From assembly GCA_020466095.1 (NCBI GenBank), contig CM035809.1:26031927-26095926 (forward strand): 64,000 nt of DNA. The letters are read 5' to 3'. This document shows positions 57,090 through 64,000 of the stretch, piece after piece. Every line of letters begins with the position of its first letter. Within the stretch, counting starts at the first letter, position 1. This DNA is from Chlorops oryzae. Its lineage: Eukaryota; Arthropoda; Insecta; Diptera; Chloropidae. A program made the position numbers and the translations under genes. The notes below the pieces were generated by a model. That model was not told the DNA's origin. It ran no database searches and saw nothing but the letters and a program-made list of their open reading frames with translations.

Positions 57090-58119
57090 GAGATCAACTT
57101 TTTTTTCAATTAACTGATCGAGAAGCTCGTCCATAATGGGTTAAAGAAATTTTACTTCAGCTTTTTCGATATTCTTTTATATTCTTCTAAATATTTCCTT
57201 GTTTTTTAGCTCTGATCTGCATTTTTTACCTCTTTACCTTAACCCTTTAATGCCTGAGGGACGAATTTGACTTCACATACTTAAGCTTAACGATTTCAAG
57301 CAATTTTGAAAATAGAAAATACCAAAATCGTTAAAGAGATCAACTTTTTTTTCAATTAACTGATTGAAAAACTCGTCCATAATGGGTTAAAGAAATTTGA
57401 CTTCAGCTTTTTCGATATTCTTTTATATTCTTCTAAATATTCCCTTGTTTTTTAGCTCTGATCTGCATATTTGGACCTCTTTTACCTTAACCCTTTAACG
57501 CCTGAGGGACGAATTTGACTTCACATACTTAAGCTTAACGATTTCAAGCAATTTTGTAAATAGAAAATACCAAAAATCGTTAAAGAGATCAACTTTTTTT
57601 TCAATTAACTGTTGAAAAACTCGTCCATAATGGGTTAAAGAAATTTGACTTCAGCTTTTTCGATATTTTTTTATATTCTTCTAAATATTCCCTTGTTTTT
57701 AGCTCTGATCTGCATATTTGACCTCTTTTACCTTAACCCTTTAACGCCTGAGGGACGAATTTGACTTCACATACTTAAGCTTAACGATTTCAAGCAATTT
57801 TGTAAATAGAAAATACCATAAATCGTTAAAGAGATCAACTTTTTTTTCAATTAACTGTTGAAAAACTCGTCCATAATGGGTTAAAGAAATTTGACTTCAG
57901 CTTTTTCGATATTCTTTTATATTCTTCTAAATATTTCCTTTTTTTTAAGCTCTGATCTGCATTTTTGTACCTCTTTTACCTTAACCCTTTAACGCCTGAG
58001 GGACGAATTTGACTTCACATACTTAAGCTTAACGATTTCAAGCAATTTTGTAAATAGAAAATACCATAAATCGTTAAACCAACTTGGGAAAAATTTGCCC
58101 TTTATGCGTTAAAGGGTTA
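57090..58119. repeat. Tandem array, 246-249-bp unit, four copies, bounded by MITE termini
   Basis: The anchor GAGATCAACTTTTTTTTC lies at 57090, 57336, 57585 and 57831. A second anchor AACCCTTTAACGCC lies at 57241 (with ATGCC), 57489, 57735 and 57983. Units are nearly identical. The outer right edge is TTTATGCGTTAAAGGGTTA (58101-58119), the inverted partner of the AACCCTTTAACGC phrase, as in the single fold-back at 48838-48944. Confidence 0.88.
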
Positions 58120-58299
58120 AAAATTATTCAAGAAATCAACCCAGTTCCACGATTAACCCGAAATAGCTCAACTCAATCATTAGCCTTTGCTCTACCTCGG
58201 ATTGTCCACGGTTATAAGTTACTCTGTCTCTCTAAATTGGAGTAGAGGCCATCATGGGTCAGTGAATTGGCCCAAAACCGAAGAAAGTCTAAAGGTTCA

Positions 58300-59640
58300 A
58301 CCCGAACAATTTTAGGCAATGTTGAACAAAAGCCAAAAAGCAGCATTTAAGTAATATTAAAAATGGGTATAAAAAGTCTCGATTTTCACCCCAAAAAAAA
58401 GGCCGGAAAAAAAAAGAAAAATCGCGTAACAAGAAACTCTACACCACAGAAGGAAGAAGGGGTCAAAAGTGTGAGAATCGTATCGAATTCGATGATGATG
58501 AAACAAAAAAAAATGCAATATTTTTGAGGTAAAAAATTGTAAGAAAATTCCCAAAAGGAAAAGGATTTTCCGAGTGGCAAGGGTTGCACTGTAAATGCTG
58601 ATCCTTTCACTTTTGCATCTGCATTTTTGTATCCTTGGCGACCTTCCTTTATTTTTTTTTTTTTTATTGCAGCTCTTTGGGTGCAATTTACTGTAAATAC
58701 GATGACTATCTCTCGTGGCAACAAAAGGAGCTGATCTGGCGATGCTTCTTACTTGTAGGCAGCTGACTGAATGTCTGTCCTTCCGTCTGTGTCGATAGCG
58801 CCTGAAAAAATAATCGCCGTGCAGAATCCGCACACACGAAATGACATCATAAGACGTGACATTGGCGAACTCTGAACCTTTTTCTTCGATTCGCTTGTTT
58901 CTTTCTATCTCTCTTGCTCTCCCATAGCCCCGGCGAGTGCTCTCGAGTCCTTTTCGCGACTTAGTTTTTCCTCAGTTTTTACTATGTTTTCACCCCTTCC
59001 TAGCAACAATTGTGCAACTGTCTCTGGCATACCTGTCCTCGATCATTCGACATTCGATCGGTTCATAAATTCGTGAAAAAGGATTTTTTTTATTCTCGTT
59101 TGTCTCGCTTTCTTATTGAAAAATGTGTAGTCCAAGAAAAAATTGCGATAAATATCCTTATTAGGAAAGCTGTGGGAATTTTTGCTTCGCCAAAACGTGA
59201 CTGACTGACTGACTCACTAGAGATGGCTAGATGTGTGTGTGTGTGTGTGTGTCTATTTTGCGGAATAGTTTCTATTCGATTCGAACGATCGGCTCGATCG
59301 ATCGATCGATCGGCCGGGAGCCTTGAATGCTGATTCCATTCTTTGTACCTTGCTTTTAATGAAAGGATTGAATTTCGTACACGCGGAAGGGTTTCGTTAC
59401 TCCTGTGCCTGAACTTACTTACGACCGTAACGATGATGATGATCATCGTCATGATGATGATCGTAAAGAAGATCACTATGATGTCTTTTGTTTATTGTTG
59501 ATCGATCGGAATTTTATTTCCTTTGCTTTTTCTTCACAAAAATGTCGTTATTTTTATGAGTTTTCATTCGTATTGTCAGGCCAAACGGAAGGGGTTCAAT
59601 GAATTGGCGACCAGAGAGCGCGAAAATTTGATCTTCAAAT
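58300..59640. other. Unique island with TG, GATC and GAT microsatellites
   Basis: Non-repetitive except for short TG (59233-59251), CGAT (59293-59312) and GAT/TGATGA (59430-59465) runs. Overlapping - strand frames (58357-58833) do not resemble known proteins. Possibly regulatory. Confidence 0.3.
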
Positions 59641-59649
59641 GTTTTATTA

Positions 59650-60670
59650 GAACTTTTGCAAGTCAAAGCAGATGGCCTTATTTAAAAATTATTTAAATTG
59701 CCTATAAGATTTATTCTCAAAAGGTACTCGTATACTACCAGGAAAAAATCGGGTACTCACTACCAACGAGGCGAATTCAAAGTACATACATACTTCATTG
59801 AAATTTAATTCTCCTATTTTCAAATCATAAATTCCGTAAGCAAAAAAGGGTTAACTCCTTTCAAACACCACCCCATATATCTTATTAACATCTTAAGTGA
59901 CCACAGTACATCTCAACTGACCACAGTCCATCTCAACTGACCACTTACCCATCATTCCATCTTCCTTCAGACTCGTGCCAAATCGATGACACACGCACCC
60001 TAAGCTAGAATGGGCAAGGGATTTCCCATTTTCATGGGCACTAACCAGTTTGTGTGGTCAGCGAGATGACTGACTGATTACGTTTAAAGGACCTTACATT
60101 TTGACACGCGTCACGGAGTGGACATACCTGTTTTTCCCGCCGTTGTTTGGTGGAAATCTACATAATTTCGGAAAAACACAGAAAATTATTTTGAAAACAA
60201 AGCACTTTTTTTTTGTTGGTTTTTGGTGACTTTTATGCGGGTAAAAAGTTGACCCCCGAAAAGCGTGTTGGAAGGGTCGAATTAATTAGGTTAGTTGTTT
60301 GGAAAACTCGTTAGTGTGGTACGAAATGTGGTGAAAATTGATGGAAAACTAGAAAATCGAAAACATTCAAAAACAATAGGGATATTCACAAAGGCTTTGG
60401 AAAATAGTAAAGTCGGAAAATCGGAAAATTTTAAATGCTTAAAAAGTTGTGCAAGATACAAAAAAAAAAAGTTTAAACATTTTTTAAGAAGTCGCAATTT
60501 TCCAAATTTCCGACTTTCCAACGTTTTTAACACGCCTTTGTGAATACCCCTAATGATAAAAAAAATTTAGATGGAAAGTTCCCTATTGCTGAAATCATCG
60601 CTGGTAATCTGGGATGTACACAGTAAATTTTTTCTGGAGGGGTCTTAGGCATAACAAAACTTTATATAAA
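59650..60670. other. Gene-free region with an internal inverted repeat
   Basis: Open frames on both strands at 60291-60543 arise from an imperfect inverted repeat (TTGGAAAACTCG, CGGAAAATTTTAAATGC and complements), not from a gene. Confidence 0.4.
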
Positions 60671-60676
60671 GACCAT

Positions 60677-60907
60677 CAGCCCGATTCTGAAGATTCCCGT
60701 GGAACGAATTCCCGGGGAATTTACTTTTCTTGAGACTAAAATTCTCTATTTTTAAATAGATAGGGAAAAGAAAATTATGGGTATGGGTCAAATACCCATT
60801 CCCCATCAAATTTTATTGCCCCAAATAGTTCAAAAAGAAGAAGTTTACTCTCGAGAAAAGTAAATTCCCCGGCAATTCGTTCCCCGGGAATATTCAGAAT
60901 CGGGCTG
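60677..60907. mobile_element. 231-bp fold-back MITE, CAGCCCGATT family, copy 2
   Basis: Ends CAGCCCGATTCTGAAGATTC and its inverted counterpart ending ATCGGGCTG. Same length and arm structure as 45850-46080, with diverged loops. Confidence 0.8.
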
Positions 60908-60921
60908 CATATATAAAGATA

Positions 60922-61111
60922 CCTAAAAGTATGCATCTATATATGTAAAAAAAATTTCCGATTGTGAGAAATCTGGTCCATCTTATAGGTATGTCTATAT
61001 AAACACATCTTGAGCAAGCCTTTTGGCAGTTGAAGGATTTTCCAAGCTTCTTCAGTTATACCCAAAAATTATATAAATTTATTTTCAAATATTCAATTGC
61101 ATACATTTAGG
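60922..61111. repeat. Short element with GCATACTTTTAGG termini
   Basis: CCTAAAAGTATGC at 60922-60934 faces GCATACATTTAGG at 61099-61111. The right end is followed by the shared flank 'ttgaatttaaatattttc'. The closest spacing of this motif pair in the window. Confidence 0.5.
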
Positions 61112-61227
61112 CGTTGAATTTAAATATTTTCTGTTGTGCTAAAATTCGCAAATATTTAAATTGTCAAAATTTTCAACTGTTTCCGATTATTATGGAATTT
61201 TACGGACCATGTAAAAGTCGGAACTTA

Positions 61228-61646
61228 CCCTGCAGTAATGAGCCGGTCAGTTTTCTAAGAAGGACTGGCCTTTGACCGGTCCAAATCCTACCGGTTAAAT
61301 TATGGCAGTTCGCTCCATCGAATTCGGCTAGCTGGCGGTCGGTAATAAAGGGGTTGGTTTAGGGGTAGTCTGTAAATGACATTTTCATCAGCTTAGAATA
61401 TATATAAGAAATTTGTTGTTTATTTTTCTCATTTGACTATCCTAAATCCAGACAAAATTACGACAATTGACCCAAAAAAAACTTTCCTATGATCAGCCGT
61501 TTTGCGGACTAGTCCCTCCCCTAGGACAGGCCCATGTTAAAAAGGTCAGTTGAATACATTAGAAGTGGAATTATGAGGGGACTAGTACTGGTAACATGAA
61601 GGACTGACCGAAGGCTACACTTGGGTCAGTCCATATTACTGCAGGG
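61228..61646. repeat. TIR element, CCCTGCAGTAAT family
   Basis: CCCTGCAGTAAT on the left and ATTACTGCAGGG on the right, flanked by TA (61226-61227 and 61647-61648). Diverged inner arms repeat GGTCAGT/ACTGACC words. Compatible with a Tc1/mariner-type MITE; no coding frame. Confidence 0.65.
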
Positions 61647-62299
61647 TAGTTCCACAGACAAATACTGATAAATTTTTTCTTAAATATTATCTTGCATACT
61701 TTAAGGGTTCAATTTAAATATTTTTGGTTACCTTGTGAAAACTTCAATATTCTCTTTTTTCTTTATGATTCCTCGAATTTCAGAGGGGGATTGAACCCCG
61801 AATTCGCTATTCCTTTTTTATCCCTTTATTTCTCTTTCAAAAAAATAAATAAATACCAAGACATTTGGTAAGAAAGTCTCTCAAAAAGTTTTCTTCACAA
61901 GAGAGACCATTTTATGAATAAAATCTTCCTTCATCATTCCCAGCTGGACCAATTCCAATAGATACTAAAAAAGCCCCTTAAAAAATTTTTTTTTACATTT
62001 TCCACCGTATATGGAAACCTCATTTTCGATTTTGACACAATGGAAACCAGTTCAACCTTCAAAAAAAAAAAAAAAAAAAGTATAGAAATTCTTCTCGCCT
62101 TGATAATCATTCGGAACAGCACAAAAACAGCTCTACATACACACGCAAGCAAGGAAATGCAGGACATGATCAAAAAGGACCTTCATTAAAATTTCAATCT
62201 GCTCGTATAAAAATCCAAAATGACTTGTAATTTTAAATTAAATTTTTTTTTTTTTTTTCATTGTCATTTTTCGGTGCTTGCTGCCTAACGCTAGTAAAG

Positions 62300-62830
62300 G
62301 AGTTTGCGTCTGCGCATGATGGATCTAGGTATGGACGAGCGGCAAAAATGATTTAAAAAAAAAAGAATTTTGAAGTAACCTAAAACCCGTTTTCGTATGG
62401 ACGAAGAGGTAAGCATATGCATATGTATGTATGTGGCCACCAAGGGACGTGCATATTTAATGAGCTGTGGACTTGGTCCAGATTAGATGCTGCCTTGTCG
62501 GTCAGAGCGAAAGGGTGAATCGCGGAAGTTGACATGCCCACCTATACGAACAGTGACGTCCAATGTCCATGGAAAATGGAAGCGCATACTTATAGGAAAA
62601 AAGGGGGTTGAACTTCGGCTTCTCTAATTTAGGGTCAGCGTTTTGTGTTTTCCGATTTTGTTTCCTTTTTTTTTTTTGTCATACTTTGCTTTTACTTCAT
62701 AGTTTCCATGTTGTTGTTGTTGTTTTTGTTATTCTTGTTGTTGTTGTTGGTGTTTTTGTTGTTGCGAAGGACAGTTGCATTTGCCCCTTTTCACATTCTT
62801 CTTGTTTTCCTAATGTAGCTTAAAATTATG
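62300..62830. other. Unique region with GTT-rich run
   Basis: On the castor (-) strand the run at 62707-62765 reads as CAA/AAC repeats like those in insect 5' leaders. It could be part of a distant castor untranslated exon, but no splice site supports this. Confidence 0.25.
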
Positions 62831-63124
62831 CTCGATTTTTTTTCTACTGTCGTATCAACGGTTTTTTTTTTTAAATTTGAAAAGGTCCTTATAACTGGAA
62901 AATATTTTATTTTTGGGCATTTTTGATTTACCTACAATTTTAATTAGATTATGCAAAGAATTAAGTGCAGCGACATTCAAGTTGGTTTGTGGAACAGAAC
63001 CACACAAGAGCTAAAATGCCACCGAACTCTCATATTGGATCAATGATGATGGAGTCATAGCTTTTTTAGAATTAAATATAACAAAAAAGTGAACGTTACT
63101 CCTAAATTCTCTCTATGTAATAAC

Positions 63125-63333
63125 CAGGGCTCGGATATATATGCATTTATAAATTTAAAGCATACTTTATGGGGGAAAAACTTTTCTTACATTTCAAACG
63201 GCTTTTCTACCTTCATAAAAATTCTTATTGAAGTTAAAAATCTATTTGAATCTTAAATTTATGTGAGTTGAATAAAATTTTTACTCCATAAAGTATGCTT
63301 TAAATTTATAAATGCATATATATCCGAGCCCTG
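63125..63333. mobile_element. hAT fold-back MITE, 209 bp
   Basis: Perfect long arms beginning CAGGGCTCGGATATATATGC pair for about 50 bp. The 8-bp duplication GTAATAAC is exact (63117-63124 and 63334-63341). Confidence 0.88.
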
Positions 63334-63421
63334 GTAATAACCCATAGAGCGAAGAAAAAATTTTTGAAGCAAGAACCCTTTCAAAGACTTAATACATGTG
63401 GGTCATTGCAATCCCTAGAAC

Positions 63422-63806
63422 CAGTTCCGGATTAAGGTAGGGTTAGCTGGGGCTATAGTCCCGGGCCCCAACTGGTAGCGGGCCCCGAGCGTCCAAATAA
63501 AATATGATCAAAATATTTCAAAAAAATGTTTCCCGTAAAATTGCTTTAAAATTAAAAATTTTATGAAATAAAAAATTTAATTATATGATACCTTAATAAA
63601 ATTTTTGACTTTTACCACTTTCAAAATCAAGGGCTCATATATAAAATGTTTCCTTTGTGGTTCATTCCTTTGAAAGAATTTATATTGTTCTAATAAAAAT
63701 TGACTTTAGCAGCTATTCCTTATTTCAAAAAACTGCACCAAATATAGCATCAGGGGCCCCATCACTATATAAGCCCCGGGCCCCATGACACTCTAATCCG
63801 CCACTG
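63422..63806. mobile_element. hAT MITE, 385 bp
   Basis: Left end CAGTTCCGGATTA and right end TAATCCGCCACTG, with 'cccgggcccc' blocks inside both ends. Perfect 8-bp duplication CCTAGAAC (63414-63421 and 63807-63814). Confidence 0.85.
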
Positions 63807-63930
63807 CCTAGAACTTAGAATACTCCTCAGATTCAAACTGTATGATGTTTTTAATGCGAAAATGCCCGAAATCGGCGAATTTAAAGCCGATCTTCTTAGG
63901 ACTACGGTAACCAGAAATAATTCATTTGAA

Positions 63931-63944
63931 CCCTAAAAGTATGC
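63931..63944. repeat. GCATACTTTTAGG family motif
   Basis: CCCTAAAAGTATGC preceded by 'ggtaaccagaaataattc', the inverted form of the flank seen at 24500 and 61707. It probably marks the edge of an element that continues past the window end. Confidence 0.45.
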
Positions 63945-64000
63945 ACGTGAATGTTTGGAATATTTGTGTTGCTGAGACTCCGTTATATTCTTGGAAACAT

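Noticed and set aside
57090..58119. CRISPR-like or protein-coding repeat array
   Set aside because: Units of about 246 bp are contiguous with no spacers and no long frame; it is a MITE-derived tandem repeat.
58357..58833. 158-codon frame on the - strand
   Set aside because: Basic, Phe-rich, no family resemblance; overlaps another frame of similar length.
59291..59312. CGATCGAT run as an origin or special regulatory site
   Set aside because: A short simple repeat with nothing else to support a function.
60291..60543. Paired + and - frames of 80 codons
   Set aside because: They result from an imperfect inverted repeat, so both strands look open.

Overview
This is a eukaryotic, AT-rich insect window, most likely from a fly (Diptera). 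It holds two recognisable protein-coding genes and a large amount of small-transposon debris. The genes are orthologues of Drosophila pollux (plx, a TBC1D1/TBC1D4-type Rab GAP) on the + strand at about 7.6-13.2 kb, and castor (cas, the CASZ1-type zinc-finger temporal transcription factor) on the - strand at about 18.2-25.7 kb. They are convergent, with about 5 kb between the two stop codons. The adjacency fits the Drosophila pair from which the twin names come (recalled, not searched). All but three of the introns I could place are 59-73 nt. I cannot name the species.

Layout. 1-7.6 kb: repeats upstream of plx, including a hAT element with a transposase relic, a tRNA-derived SINE, several hAT MITEs and a degenerate tandem repeat; a DRE-like motif pair near 6.85 kb may mark the plx promoter. 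7.6-13.2 kb: nine plx exons, with a P-element-like MITE in intron 2. 13.2-18.2 kb: the two 3' regions plus fold-back elements. 18.2-25.7 kb: four castor exons; the 4.5-kb first intron contains a 1.6-kb almost pure A/T tract. 25.7-64 kb: about 38 kb with no coding gene, upstream of castor. It alternates between transposon-rich stretches and relatively GC-richer, non-repetitive islands (about 30.0-31.0, 37.2-38.1, 40.3-41.2, 43.9-44.3, 46.3-47.4, 54.9-55.9 and 58.4-59.6 kb). POU octamers (ATGCAAAT) cluster in four of the islands. I infer these are cis-regulatory sequence for castor, as expected for a neuroblast regulator with large flanking DNA.

Both genes look functional by domain content, splice sites and codon phase. 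Yet each carries two single-base frame disruptions: plx exon 1, plx exon 4 (T run), castor exon 1 (CAG/CAA tract) and castor exon 3 (CAG/CAA tract). Changing the length by one base at each place makes the exon phases agree exactly. Small indels left in a long-read assembly are the simplest reading; true decay of both neighbours is less likely.

The least routine observations are: the P-like MITE (31-bp termini beginning CATGAT, 8-bp target duplication); three MITE families that appear to have spawned internal tandem arrays; TIR elements that carry tRNA-like pol III boxes; a three-layer nested insertion at 50.6-51.8 kb; the octamer clusters; and a 1.6-kb intronic tract that would put many AAUAAA hexamers into castor pre-mRNA. 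I found no new multi-gene system, no CRISPR array and no prokaryotic or viral gene cluster.
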